From the NCBI GenBank assembly GCA_025201375.1, contig JAIWZP010000024.1, forward strand, positions 248,001 through 312,000: a DNA stretch of 64,000 bases. Direction: 5' to 3'. A model generated the notes under the pieces. The model made no database searches, was not told the origin of the DNA, and saw only the letters and a program-made list of their open reading frames with translations. Both the position numbers and the translations under genes were made by a program. Shown here in pieces: positions 1 to 12,787 of this stretch. Origin of the DNA: Gongronella butleri (Eukaryota > Mucoromycota > Mucoromycetes > Mucorales > Cunninghamellaceae). Position 1 is the first letter of the stretch; every line of letters begins with the position of its first letter.

Positions 1-6
1 ACTTAC

Positions 7-1591
7 CAGGCACGCCAACTTGCTCTTCGATGAACTCAATGTACTTTTTGGCATTTTCAGGGAGTTCATCCCAGCTGCGGCACTTGGAAATGTCTTGTTG
101 CCAACCAGGAAGATCGACATACTCGACTTCGGCGTTCTCAAGGAGCGACAGATCCGCGGGGAAGCTGGTCAGGCGCTCGCCATTCAAATGGTACGCGACA
201 GCAACCTTGATCGTGGGAAGCGTGTCCAAAATGTCGAGCTTAGTGATGTTGAGCGTCGTGTAGCCATTGATCATGTTGCTGTACTTGACAACGACAAGAT
301 CCAACCAGCCACATCGTCGCTTGCGGCCCGTGGTCACGCCAAACTCGTGGCCCACAGTCTGGAAGTGCTCGCCAATTTCCTGAAAAGAAGAAAAAAATGG
401 AGGATTAGCCTTCCAATGTCAAATTGGGCATGCTTGAGTGCTTTTTTCTTACATTGAGCTGCTCCGTAGGGAAGGGACCACCACCGACGCGCGTGGTATA
501 GGCCTTGACAACACCAATTGAGTGCGTGATGGAGCTGGGGGGCACACCGAGACCCGTGCAGACGCCGCCGACGGTCGTGTTGGAGGAGGTGACATAGGGG
601 TATGTGCCAAAGTCGAGGTCAAGCATGAGGGCATTCGCACCCTCGACGAGGATCTTCTTGCGCTGCTGACGCGCCTCGAACAGGTACTTGACGCTGTCAA
701 CCACATAAGGACGCAGGCGCTCCGACAATTCCTTGTAGCGCGCCAACTCGGCTTCAATGTCATAGTCAAACACGCCGTACCGCTTGTACTTGTTGCCGAC
801 CATCGTGCGGAAACGCGCGGAAAAGTCTTCAAAATTGTACAAATGGTGCACGCGCAGGCCAGAACGCGACGCCTTGGACGAGTACGTAGGGCCAATGCCC
901 TTGCCAGTCGTGCCAATGCTGCCACGACCAAGCTCAGCCTCCTTGAGACCGTCAATGCGCTGGTGGAAGTCGAAAACGAGGTGCGCGCGATCAGAAACCA
1001 ACAAGCGGCCAGTCGTATCGAGACCCTTGGCCTCCAACTTCTCTTTTTCCTCAAAGAAAGAAGGCAAGTGCACAACAACACCAGCACCAATCAAAGCAAC
1101 ACAGTCAGGATTGATCAAACCTGCAAAAAAAAAAAAAAAAAATCGCTCGTCAGCAAATGTTTTCTTAGCATTGTTTCTATCTTGCTATGAGCAGCCTGAC
1201 TCATATTTCCTAATTTGGTATCGGCCCGGGCCACGGCCATGCCGCCACTCTCTCTCTCTCTCTCTAGCCATTCTCGCCACTCAATCGCTCAAATGTCTGC
1301 GCAAATCGCTTACCAGAGGGAAGCATGTGGAAATCGTACTTGACATCACCCACAACGATCGTGTGACCGGCATTGTTGCCACCCTATTGCACCAATAAAA
1401 AAGAGTCGTCAGCTTTTACTTTTTGTTTTTTTATTGATTTTTTATTGATCGATCCAGTTTTTCTTTACCTGACAGCGGGCGCAGATATCAGCGTCGGCGC
1501 AAAGGATATCCGACAACTTGCCTTTGCCTTCATCACCCCACACAGCGCCAAGGACGACAGTGACCTCACCAGGTTGCAGAAGGGAAGCCAT
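7..1591 (-). CDS. ADE12: Adenylosuccinate synthetase (5' part; C-terminus beyond left edge)
   Basis: Joins IMP and aspartate using GTP, the first step from IMP to AMP. Exons read on the minus strand are 1591-1469, 1383-1314, 1120-453 and 379-7; the last ends at a GTAAG donor at the window edge, so the gene continues to the left. The first exon starts [10 protein letters not shown] and carries the GTP-binding loop WGDEGKGK. The second gives [11 protein letters not shown]. Family signatures [15 protein letters not shown] and [15 protein letters not shown] follow. The chosen ATG is the only one before the P-loop and lies about 70 bp downstream of a TATA-like site. Identification is secure; only the length beyond the edge is unknown. 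Confidence 0.97.
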
Positions 1592-1662
1592 AGAATGAAC
1601 GAGAGCTTAGAAAAAAAACCCAAAACAGAAAAGAAAAGCAGATCAATCTCGCTTGGCGCTGC

Positions 1663-1669
1663 ATTTATA
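1663..1669 (-). promoter_or_regulatory. TATA-like box upstream of ADE12
   Basis: TATAAAT on the minus strand about 72-78 bp before the ADE12 ATG, a usual fungal distance. Function is inferred from motif and position only. Confidence 0.4.
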
Positions 1670-2699
1670 GAAGGCCCCACAACCCAGCAACTCAGCGCAC
1701 ACCTATCAAATGAAAATTTTTGATTGGCTCCCAGACTGTATGCGCACCCTTGACCCCCATTTGGCATTGACCAGGATACGACGATGCTGGTCACCCAATT
1801 CAAGCCTCCACTCGATCAATGAGCATGGTGCCTGACAGCCCGAGGCACCGACTGCCTCCAATCCTTTTGGCACAAAATGCACAGATCACGTCCCATAAAT
1901 CAAAAATTGGTCTCTGACTTGTTTTTTTTTTCTAATTTCATGCCGTTGCAAGAGATGTCAAAATGGCGTCCAAATTTCGGAAGAGCCTAGTTGCACTGGA
2001 AATGCACAAGCTGGCTATATTTTTATTTCTCTTCGAGCCTTGGCTGCTGCCCTTCTGATAGCAATTGGCGGCAATTTGCGCGAGATCGAGGCAATTGCAT
2101 CGTCAACCGTCCATCGGATGATCGAGATGGCCTGAATGCATGATAAAAAAAATAGTATCTGGCTTCTCAGGCCATTGTCAGGGCGAATGACCCTGGATTG
2201 CTTTCGATTTTTTGCTTTTCCACCTCTTTTGCTTTTTTTTTCTTAGCCAATGGCCGCTGTGCTTTTGAGCAAATCGGTCCAAATGAAGCACAAGAGAGAG
2301 AAACATCATTGAATCTGATGGGATCCCAGTAAACGAGATATTTCATTGACACAAACGCGCTTTAATTGTAAAAAGGGGTATTTGCCGCTGACGCGCCATG
2401 AATAAGCGCGCATTTGATCTGCTCAGCCGTGCATCAGAATGAGTATGTTCCCGAGTCCCTGCACAGCGAGGTTGGCGGCAAGTGACGCGCTGCAATATGA
2501 AGCGAGCAAGACAAAAAAAAAAAAGTTCAAAATCACAATCACAATCACAGCTCCTGTTGGGCACGCATCCCGCTGTTTTTTTTAAAAAAAAAAAAAAGAT
2601 CCAATGGAAAGGATGCTTATTTTATTCAGATTGGAAGGATGTGTCCATCATTACAAGAAAAAAACGCCCTTTACGTATTTCATACGTGAATTGCATTGC
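1670..2699. other. Intergenic, no gene seen
   Basis: No ORF here has recognisable protein character or joins to neighbours through good splice sites. It holds scattered T and A runs and short low-complexity ORFs only. It includes the upstream region of ADE12 and the downstream side of the small interrupted ORF at 2700-3139. Confidence 0.5.
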
Positions 2700-3139
2700 T
2701 AGATCAGATTGGGCAGAATCTCGTAAAAGTAATGCTCAAGCACACTCATGATTTCTTCGTAGCTGATGCGCCGGTCGCCACCCGTTATAGCTCTCACAGT
2801 GCCATCTTCAAAGCTATTGTGCACAAAGGCGCAGAATTCAAGATCAATTTCGGTTTGAATATCGGCCCTGATCGCGTCTTCCTTGGGACTAGCAGGTCAA
2901 TCTCGAGCATTGGTAGAGGATGAGCTGGATAGAGGGTCACCGGATGCTTTGTGTGCATTGACGGCAAACGCGTTGGCTGGAACAGGATCGTCAGGCGTCA
3001 TTTGACAATCATCTGCAGTTGCGACAGCAGAATCAATTGCTGGAGCAGCAGTATGCGAGGCGACCGGAGAAGTAGAAGCTGCACGAACAAGCTTGCTCTT
3101 CACACACAGGTCGTCGTCGTCAGAGATGCGTCGTTTCAT
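2700..3139 (-). pseudogene. Unidentified small protein gene interrupted by an in-frame TGA
   Basis: From ATG at 3139 one frame reads MKRRISDDDDLCVKSK, then a Ser/Thr/Ala-rich linker, and reaches a TGA at about 2897-2899. The same frame then continues for about 65 codons and ends at TAG 2700-2702. The second part looks like a folded domain (IDLEFCAFVHNSFEDG, then RISYEEIMSVLEHYF). I do not recognise the family. No good intron that keeps the frame removes the TGA: the best donor-acceptor pair, 52 nt long, breaks the frame. It could be a recent pseudogene, a sequencing error at one base, a readthrough product, or a mis-modelled intron. Confidence 0.4.
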
Positions 3140-3479
3140 GAAGAAAAAAATGAAAAAATGATAAAAAAAAAAGCTGAAGAGAGGCGCAAGTGGTGCACTC
3201 TGACTTTTTTTTGTCTTTTTTTTTTGCGCGTGCCAGTAGTTTGTCATGCTTTCCGTGGGAACGATCAGCTCAAATTTGGCAACAATCGCGTTTTTTTTTT
3301 TTTTTTTGAAAAAAAAATCAACTTTTCAATTAGAATGACATCCAAACAGGGCGCACGGGAGGCGTGTTCGAGCCATCCAACACTAAATCAGCGGGAATCA
3401 TTGTCCGTCAATGGCTTCTTGGTTCTTGCAAACAGGATCTAAGGCCAAAACGACCTCGTAAAGGCTAACTCGCCGAAAT

Positions 3480-5275
3480 CTTAACGCGATGTCTCCAAAC
3501 CACAAGCGCTTTTACCGCCTTTGGCCGCTGATTCATTTGAGATGACCTGCGCGTCAATATGTCGCGTCGTTGTCACGTGCGTCACCAAAATGGACAAATC
3601 CTTACCCCCATTTTGCTGGGCGTGTCCACCAGATCTTGTTCATCGGGTCCTATATTTGAGCAGAGGATTTTGAGCATAAAAATCAGACGATGTTAAGTTT
3701 TTTGCAGGGATCGAATCATTCATTCCTGAGGAAACGCATTTTGCATGAATCAGTGCCAAATCAACCCCGTAAAGTCTAACTCGCCAAGATCTCGACGCGA
3801 TGTCTCCAAACCACAAGCGCTCTTACCGCGTCTGGCTGTTGATTCATTTGAGGTGACTCACGCGCTAGGGCGCTCAGTCGTTGCCGCTGTACAAGACCAA
3901 ATGGTGCTGATCGTACCCCATTTACACCTATGAAACTGGCACTTTCTCAGAAACTTGCTCATCTGGTCCCAAATTTGGGCCAGTTGATGATAGACCCAGT
4001 TCTTCAGTGTTATTAAGTTTTTTCGCGAATCGGACCACTCAGTCGCGAGAAATCTCGGCATTCGTGTTTGGTAGTGAAACCCCAGCGCAAAATAATATTT
4101 TACGCGTTTCTCTCGATGAGGCCTATCATCTGACTCCAAATTCAGGTCAGTGGACACTCGACTCAAAAATCCGACAATGTCAAGTTTTTTCCCAAATCAG
4201 ATCACTCAGTCCTGAGGAAATGCAATTTTTACAAAATTAGGGCCAAACCAGGATCCAAAAGAGCCCTCAAGGCTAACACGCCCAAAACGTGAAGCGATAT
4301 CTTCAAACCCCATGCGCTTTTTCCGCGTTTGACCACCGATTTATTTGAGGTGACTCACGCGCTAGGGCGATCAGCTGTTGCCGCAGTACGAGGCAAAATG
4401 CTACTGAACGTACCCCATTTACGCCTATGAAACTGACGCTTTCTCAGAAACTCGCTCATCCGGTCCCAAATTTGAATCAGTTGATGGTAGACCCAGTTCT
4501 TCAATGTTGTTACGTTTTTTCGCGAATCGGATCACTCAGTTGCGAGAAAGCTCGAGATTCGTGTTTGGTAGTGAAACCTCAGCGTAAAATAATATTTTAC
4601 GCGTTTCTCTCGATGAGGCCTATCATCTGGCTCCAAATTCAGGTCAATGGATACTCGACTCAAAACTTCTATGAATCCAAGTTCTTCCAGAAATCGGAGC
4701 ACTCGATCCTGAGAAAATGCATTTTTCGTAATTTCAGGGCTAAAACAGGATCATAACTATTCCTGAAGGCTAACTCGCCGAGAACATGACGCGATATCCC
4801 CAAACCACAAACGCTTTTACCGCGTTTGTCCGCTGACTAATTTAACGTGACTCACGTGTCGGGGCGCTTAGTCGTTGCCGCTGTACGAGACCTAATGGTG
4901 CTGATTTTATCCCATTTATGCCTATGAAACTGACGCTTTCTCAGAAACTTGCCATCTGGTCCCAAATTTGGACCTATTGATAGTAGACCCGATTCTCCAG
5001 CGTTGTTAAGTTTTTTCGCGAATCGCATCACTCAGTCTCGAGAAATCTCGATATTTGTGTTTGCTAGTAAAAACACAGCGTCAAACAATATTTTACGCAT
5101 TTCTCGCGATCAGTCTCACTAAATGGCTCCAAAATTTAGACCAGTGGATAATTGACTCAAAAATACGATGATTCCAAGGTTTTTTTTTAGAAATCGGATC
5201 ACTCAGTCTTGAGAAATTTCAAAATTAGCGTTTAATGGTGAACTTCCGAGCCAAAATAAGTCATCACGCGTTTTT
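3480..5275. repeat. Degenerate tandem repeat, period about 495 bp
   Basis: A block beginning 'gcgatgtctccaaaccacaa' recurs with substitutions at about 3487, 3798, 4290 and 4789. Each later copy continues through the same ordered landmarks: 'gactcacgcgctagggcg', 'ccccatttacgcctatgaaa', 'ttttttcgcgaatcgga', 'aaataatattttacgcg'. The first copy is truncated. There are three nearly full units and about half of another. Reading frames through the copies are not conserved, so this is not a coding array. Confidence 0.85.
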
Positions 5276-5379
5276 TCATTTTTCCCCTGGAGTCATGCAT
5301 AGATCACCGCCATACGCTACTACTTTGATAGTCTACGTATAGTTTCTCGTCATAAAAAATAAAAATGCCTAAGGGCGAT

Positions 5380-6035
5380 CAACCTGTTGTCGAGACGTGC
5401 ACCATTTTCACGAATTATCACAAATCTTCTTACCAACCACCGCAAATCATACAAAGATCACCTCCAAAGCTTTGTCACTAAACTATTTGGGCGCGTCTCG
5501 TTTCAAAAAATCCCTTGTAATCTAGTGGTCAATCAGACGGTTGTATTGAAATCCCAAAAAAGCAGATTTTCACAATCTTAACACTACAAAAGCCGGATTA
5601 GATCGCCTCCAAAACGCAAACCCATTTGTATTAAGTTATTTCGTCGCGCCTTGATTCAACATGGCGCTGAAAACCAGTAGTCAGTCGAGTCGTTGAGCAG
5701 ACGAATTCATAATATCGACATTTTCACAATTATAGCACTGTCTTGGTCAAATTTTTCTTTGATCGTAATGAAACTTGCATAGTTTGAATTAGACGGGCTC
5801 GGGGGTCATTTCTGGAATGCATGTTTGCCCTGATGCCTGACCTTTGTACGATTGTGAAAGCCGTTCAATCATTTCATCAATTTTAAATCTCGATGTTCTC
5901 GGCAACAGATGGAACAACGCGCAGCACTTTCAACGTATCAAAAGCATCGGCTGAATCTCTGTCGAATGAGACCAGTTTCACTGGTGGAGACCAAATCTGG
6001 CAGAGAAAATCGACTTTTTCCAACTAAATTTATAA
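5380..6035 (+). repeat. Dispersed repeat, partner of 62395-63045
   Basis: Several ordered landmarks match the 62.4-63.0 kb region in the same orientation: 'gtgcaccattttca', 'ctcgatgttctcggcaac', 'tttcaacgt(a/g)tc', and 'tcgaatgagaccag(t/g)ttca' followed by a gcagagaaaat tail. Similarity is patchy with many substitutions and indels, as in an old interspersed element. No coding function is claimed. Confidence 0.65.
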
Positions 6036-6246
6036 TGGCGCCTTACTCGATACAGTAGCAAGCGCGCTCCGCGACGCGTTTGTCCCGACCAATCAAGGGT
6101 ACCGGGGGGTGGAAAATAGAACGCGTACAAAAAGCATGACGAGATGAAATAGTTGATGCGATCTTTTATTGTGGGTTGAGATGTTCTGGATGGAATGAAG
6201 GGAATTTTTAAACGCGTGATTAAAAAAGAAAATAATAAAAATGAGT

Positions 6247-9200
6247 CTATCGTGACGCCTTTGCCTTGGCAATGGCGGTTTTTGATTCCTTGCGGAAGTA
6301 TGCCTTGCGTCGCTCCTTGTCCTTTTCTTGGTCCATGGCGGCGACCTTCGCCTTTTTGCGGTCATTGGCCTCGCGGCGCTCGAGATCCTTGGCCTTGCGT
6401 TTGCGGTCCTTTTCGTTGCGCAGCGTGTTCAATTGCTGCATGAGCGTGTAGATCTTCTTCTCCTCAGGCTCAAGCACCACGGCGCGCTTCGCAAGGTACG
6501 ATTTCTTCTTGGCGGCCGTCGAAATCTTGGGCTTGGACGCGAACGGCAAGTCGGCCTGCAGCTTCTTGGGAATCTTGAGGGTGTTGAACCGGCGCGTCTC
6601 ACGCTCAATGGGCTATAAAAGGAGATGGAAAGGGTAAGCGGCTTGTTTTTTTTTTAAAGCCGTTTTGCTTTTTACCTTGTAAATGGAATCCACCTGCTGC
6701 GGCGCGTGCATGTTCATCTCGTGGCGCACCTGGCCGGTGAGGCGCATACCTTGCCACTCGGTCTTTGACGAGAGCAGTAGAGACGTCACAGGGTTGTAAA
6801 ACTTGCGCGGCTTGACAGGATACCACGCACGCAGGAACACAATGTCTATAAAAAGAAAAAAGACGTAAACGACATGGTTTTTCATGTTTTTTTTTGCGCC
6901 ATACCACTCATGAGCAGCTTGTCTTCGAACGTGGCACGGAATTGACCCTCGGGTTTCTGTATAAAAGTACATGACGCGTCAGTGACGCGCTCAAAACGCG
7001 TTTTTTTGTTTTTAAACTTACGGCCAGCGCCTTTTTGACTTGACCACGGATACCAGAGACCGTGCGGATGGTGGCGCCCTCGAATTTGGCGACTTCCAAT
7101 TGCGATGTGAACATGTCCTTGATGAATGCCGTGTTTTTGTAAACCTTGGCGGGCGTGCCGGTCAGCTTGAGCTTCTTGACAATCTCGGTGGATTGGCTAA
7201 TGTCCACGACCACGCCAGTCGCGCTGATGCGGAACGCAGCCTGATGAAAAAAGTAAGAAAATAAAAAAGTGAATTGAGGGGCGTCTTTTTTTTGATTTTT
7301 TTTTTTTTTTGTTGCTTACGTTCTTGTTGTCCGAGACCGATTGGACTGCACAAAAGCCCGTGTTTGGTGTGTGGACGGGACCAAAGAAGGTGGCAAGACA
7401 GTGCATGTGTTCTGGCGTGTATTTGAGCATGCGATTGCGTGTGCCGTCATCGAGTGAGTAGACGGGCATGGTCTGGAAGCGGCGCCAGCCCACGGAGAAG
7501 ACGAGCGGGTCATTCGTCTTTAGAATCTTGCGATGCCAGCGATGGCGCTTGAGGCGGACCTGGACCATGCCGAATTGATCCTCGGAGGGCAGCAAGCCGC
7601 CAATGAGGACGGGGTACTTGGGATCAAAGTGCTCAATGAACTCGTACGGCACATCCTTGAGCAGAACACGCACATACGAGCCCGGTCGATAACCTTCCAC
7701 CATCGCACGCAGCTGCGCATCATCGTTTTCAAACTCCGAACGGTTCATCGCAAGCTGCTCTGCAATCTCGGCCTTGCGCTTCTCGTAAAAGTCCATCTTA
7801 TTGCCGGAATCGTCCTCGTCGTACTCTTCCTCAAACTTTTTGGCAAGTTGCTCCTTGCGCTTCGCAATGCGCGCACGCTCAGCCTCGACGGAATCTTCCT
7901 CCTGCTCGCCGTCTTGCTCGCCAGACACCTTGCCTTCACCATCTTCGGCCTCGAGGTCTTCGAAATCACCATAGACTTCCTCTTCTTCGCCATTGGCCGC
8001 AGGCTGCTCCTCGGTAGGCGCGCCGTCGGCGGCATCAATGTCGCCCGTGATGAAGCGATTGCGAATCGAGTCGAGCATCTAAAAAAAAAAAAAGAGACAA
8101 AATTGAGCATAAAACGCGTTTTTTCTTTCGTTTTTCGCTTTTTTTTTTTTGTATGTATCTTACATCTTCGTCGTCCCATTCGTCAAGGTCGTCAGTGGCA
8201 GGCATGGTGCGCGACGCGTCGAGAAGCTGCTCGGCCTGGTCAGTGTCCTCGCGCTTGAGGGAGAAGAATTCTTCATCGTCGTCGTCGTCTTCATCATCGT
8301 CCTGGTCATTGTCGCCATCTTTATAGTTGCCGGCGGCAATATCCTCGGGGGAAACGTCCAATTGGTTGTAAACGAGCTGCATCAGGTTGACGCGGCGATG
8401 CGCGTGGTACATGTCGCTGGCTTTTTGTTGCAAATTGGCCTTCCAGCGCAATTCGCCGGCAAGATCGGCGTCATCGTCATTGGCAACACCACGACGGCGA
8501 CCGTCGACATTGACCATGGCGTTGTCGTCATCGTCGTCGCCACCGAGGTCAAAGTCACTATCGCTGTCGGCAAATTCAATGGTTTCGGGCTCCTTTTCCT
8601 TTTCGTCGTCGCCCTTGCGTGGGATGTTGCGCGTGTCGAACTTGCTGAGCGATTGGCCACGGCGAGGAGCATCGTCGTCGTCGTCATCCTCATCCTCGTC
8701 CTCGTCCATTTCGTCGTCACTGGCCATGGCATCCAGGTCAGCGTCGTTCACCTCGCTATCAAACACGGCACGGCGGCGCTTGCGGCCATTGTCGTCCTCC
8801 TCCACGACCTCGGAAACACCTGAAAAATGAGCAAAAAAGACATTAGTGGGTTGATTCCTTTTTTTCTTCCTTTTTTCCCCTTTTTTTTCCCCTTTTCTTT
8901 AATTTTTTCAATTTTTCAATTTTTGATGAATTTTACCTTGGCTTTCCTGGTCGGTGTCTTGGTCAATGTCCATGTCGACGTCGCCGGCGCGGACAGGGGC
9001 GGAATGAGAGAAGATGCGGAGCTCCGAGTCGGCCAATTGCGCGTCGAGGGTATCTTGGGCGTCCTGCAGATCCATGACCATGCGCTCGCCAGGACCGGCG
9101 GGAGTGTCGTCGTACTGAGGAGGCGCAATGGTGGTCTTTTCGGCATTTTCAGCGTCGTCGGCCTCGTTTTCGTCTTGAGCAACAGGGGCCAGGGCGGATT

Positions 9201-10534
9201 TCTTGGTGAAATTACCGGGGACGTTGATGTAGACGGCATCCTTGTCGTACATGACACCGCCAATGTCGCTCATGGGCGCGTAGATCAGCTTGTGCTTCTC
9301 GTCGAGGCGCTTGCGCTCCTTGTCGGGCAATGCGCAGGGGTCGGGAAGCACAGACACGTCGGCAAGCGTGTGATCGCCGGCACCGGGGATGTGGACGCGC
9401 ATCTGCGGCTTGAGATTCGTGCCGCGCAGATAGCCGTACAGCGTGATGGTGCGGTCGCAGTGAGGTTGCGCGTGGACGAGCTCAGGATCGGTCAAATCCT
9501 CGACACGGTCCGCCACAACGTACGGATGCGTGTTGCGCCAGATCAATGGGCGGAATTTCATCACAGCGATGAAGCGCGCAAGGTTCTGGATCTCCATATT
9601 CGGATACCGGCCGTGGATAATGCCGGACAGGTAAAACAGCTTGGCGCCTTGGTAGATCTCCGTCCAGAAACGGTGCTTGAGACGTTTCTTGGTGCTGCGC
9701 AGCGTCTTGATGCTCTTGATCTTGTCCAAATGCGTCAGCACACCCATCACCTTGGGAAACCCGTGCGATTGAAGAATGTTCAAAAACTCAAACGTCTCCA
9801 TTTCAAACCCAAAGCTACCGTCAATCATCAAAAGCACAAGATCGGCCACCTTGGCAACATCAATCATCGAATTCATGTCGTTTGCGCACTCGATGAACGT
9901 CAAACGACGCTTCTTGCCTAAAAACAAAAGAAAACAAAAATGAGCCACGGTTTTTTTTTTTTTTTTTTTTTTTTGCGCATTTTGGGCGGAAACACACTCA
10001 CCGCTCACGACAGTGATAGGACCCTTGATCTCGTTCAAATTGTGCTTGGTGTAGCGCTTGACAAGCGAGCGGATCAGCGTCGATTTGCCACTCTGTCATT
10101 GCGAAATAGAAAAAAAAAAAGGGAAAAAAAGGTGTGAGCGGCCCCAAAATGGGCAAAAAAATGCAATAAGTGCAAAAACAAGAAAGTAAAGTGGCAATTG
10201 GCACTTACACCAGGTGGACCAACGACGGCCACCACGACAGGCGGCGACTCCAAGGGCGTGCGGTCGACCAGAGGCACGTGCAACTTCTTTTCGCCAAGAT
10301 CCACGTTGCGACGCACCTGGCGTTCCGCCTTTTTCGAGCTTTGGAAAGCAAACGCCTACGAAGAGCAAAAGCGATCAGTCCCGTGGCGACGATCCCGTCA
10401 TTTTTTTTTTCGTCACTTACCTTGGGGTTGCTCGATTTTTTCGCATTGGCGAATTTGTTGGTCTTATCCTTCTTGCGCTCGGCCTTTTTGCCGCTCTTCT
10501 TGGCGCGATGCGCCTTTTGCGTACGGTCCTCCAT
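6247..10534 (-). CDS. BMS1: Ribosome biogenesis GTPase Bms1
   Basis: GTPase of the small-subunit processome, needed for early 18S rRNA processing in the nucleolus; it works with Rcl1. Ten exons (10534-10421, 10355-10209, 10092-10002, 9917-8937, 8819-8164, 8078-7320, 7240-7022, 6956-6905, 6845-6676, 6612-6247) sum to 3555 nt, or 1184 residues, very close to yeast Bms1. The N-terminus is basic ([14 protein letters not shown]). The P-loop VVGPPGSGKS is split by an intron. The GTPase domain follows ([30 protein letters not shown]), then a long acidic middle with D/E runs, then the conserved AARP2CN/C-terminal block ([18 protein letters not shown]) and a basic lysine-rich tail. Every junction keeps the frame. 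Confidence 0.97.
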
Positions 10535-10559
10535 GGTGTCGAGCAAAGAAAGAAAGTGA

Positions 10560-12680
10560 AAAAAGAGAAAGGAGAAAGGAGAGCGGGGTTTCCAGGATGC
10601 TTTTTTTCATGCTGTCAAGCCACCTTCATTTCTGCCCCAATTCTTGTCGGAGTCCCAATGCCCAGATTTGGCAGCTGTGCGCAGTAGCTGGCTCACGCCA
10701 AGGCACGCTTGCTGCCACATTTCTCGTTTTCCTTGAAAAAAAGACGGCGTATTCGGCACTTGGCTGTACGTGCATGCAATGATTTTGCCTCTTTTCTCAA
10801 AAACAGCGCAATTATTTTTTTTTTCAAGGAGATGCCTCCATTTTTAAACATTGTACGGGTGGCACTGAACATGTGACACCGTTTTTTTAATCGTCATGAA
10901 ATCAAATGACGACAATTTGGTATGTCAAAGACGCGTATTTGATAAAAAAAAAAATGCATTAATATGAATCAACATATTTGACATCACGTTTTTATATGCC
11001 ACAATCATCGACAAACAGGCTTCTCGAGCTCTCTGGTTGAGCGACAGGGCACTTTGGCTGTGCGTCGTTCAATTATTCAACCACGTGTTGACTTTTTGGA
11101 GAAAAGGGACTCATTATGGCACATTTGCACTTCAAGTAAACATCTCGTGACAATACAATCTGCTCATTACACACAGGCAAACTCACAAAGAAAGAAAAGA
11201 CCGGCTGAGAGGCTTTGATTTTGGCTGTGTTGGAAAAAAAAAAAAAGTACGGGACGCCGGTCTTTCGGCCGTGGTACGCGCTCTGTCACGCTTCCAATGG
11301 CGATAAGTAGGTAGTCCATCAGCAATTATCAGGCGTGCAAAACAACGAGATGTTTGTGCGGTGACTCGCGCTCACGCGTGTTTTCAGATTTTGGCCGCGC
11401 CGCTGGAGGCAAATTGGCTTTGGGATTGGCACCGCGGAGGTGCGCCGCGGAGGACAAGTCCGTATTTCCTGTTGGCACTCGCGTAAACCTTGAATTCAAT
11501 CAAAACAAGGTTCAGATTGCGCGTGCACGTGCCAATTAAACGCGTGCTTGTTGTCGGCGCAAAAACGACGCCAGTGGGGGCGCGGGCGGCAGAATGTTTT
11601 GGCGATTTATGCGTTTCAACTTTCAACAAGGCGAAGACACAGGATGGTCGCCCATGGCTGCCGATGACGACGCCTTTTTCTTCAAAAACGTAACATCAGC
11701 CTTGTTTCAGCTGCGCCGCTGGGGGTCATGGCACAAAGCCCAAACAAGAAATGGGGCCAAGTCCTGCGCAGTGGATTACGCACAATTCACGCTCAATTTG
11801 TGGCGACACAAGCATCTTGATGCCAAATCGACTCATTTTTGGGACAATTGATTATGCTATTGTCCCACGCCAGAGATGCTCGACCCTTTCACGACCCCAA
11901 AGTCTTCGCATTATCTCTTGGCCTTGCTGAGAACGACTCCGCGGAGAATTGCTTCGTATCCGGATCGCGCAATGAACACTCAGAAAGAAACAAGATCCGC
12001 CAAAATGGTTAAAATAATAGCCAGACCGTGAAACTTTTGCTTTGTTAGCCATTCAAGAAAGGTCTGCATGTGATCTGGCCCTCTTCCCCGCGTTCTCATC
12101 CATTCACCAAAAAAAAAAAAAAACATTGACTCAATCAACCCCTTCATTGTGCGAGATGCGCGGCTTGCCATTTGCCCGGTGCACCGAGGCAAAGTGTGCA
12201 TCTTGTGATCCCAATGGCATTGCCTTTTCAAGGGTGTGTCATTGGGCAACCAAATGCATCATCGTCGCGCCATCGCAGATCAATTCATTTCTAAGCATGA
12301 TGCGCAGCTTTCACTTTTTTTATATTGTATTTTTATTTTTACACGCCCTAGAGTACATGGCATCGATGACAATACAAAGTACCTCGCTTCAGTTGGGATG
12401 ATTACGACATGCTGCACAGCATGAACATGCAGTGGATGCAGGGAAGCAAAAGGCGAAAAAGGTGGTCTGCACACATTTGTCACCTTGGCTTGCTTTGTAA
12501 TCTGGGCGAGACAAGGCAAATTGCCCTATTGGAAAAAGTAAATTCCGTGGCTTTGAGGCACCTTCGGGTTGGCCCTTTGGGAGCGGCAGAACATTAGGCC
12601 ATGGGGCCAACCACAGCGCTGGATCACTGGATCTCCGCCCCAAATTATGCTCTTTGGGCCCTGAATCATTGAATCGACCC
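10560..12680. other. Intergenic, no gene seen
   Basis: The divergent region between BMS1 and the MFS transporter. ORFs in both strands lack protein-like composition and cannot be linked by splice sites. It contains many short A/T runs and MluI-type ACGCGT words. Nothing else is supported. Confidence 0.5.
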
Positions 12681-12685
12681 AAACA

Positions 12686-12694
12686 TATAAAAAG
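12686..12694 (+). promoter_or_regulatory. TATA box of the MFS transporter gene
   Basis: TATAAAAAG lies about 95 bp before the ATG at 12788 and is followed by a pyrimidine-rich leader, a layout typical of a fungal core promoter. Confidence 0.45.
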
Positions 12695-12787
12695 CGAGCA
12701 CCTTGTCCTATCCAATGTCAAACGGATCCACTTTTTTTTTTTTCCTTCTCCTTCAATTGGACTTTTTTTTCATCTTATTTCTTCAAA

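Noticed and set aside
8149..8823. Long plus-strand ORF rich in valine and isoleucine
   Set aside because: It is the antisense of the acidic Asp/Glu stretch of BMS1 (GAC/GAT codons read as GTC/ATC).
8827..9921. 364-codon plus-strand ORF
   Set aside because: It is antisense to the GTPase-containing exon of BMS1.
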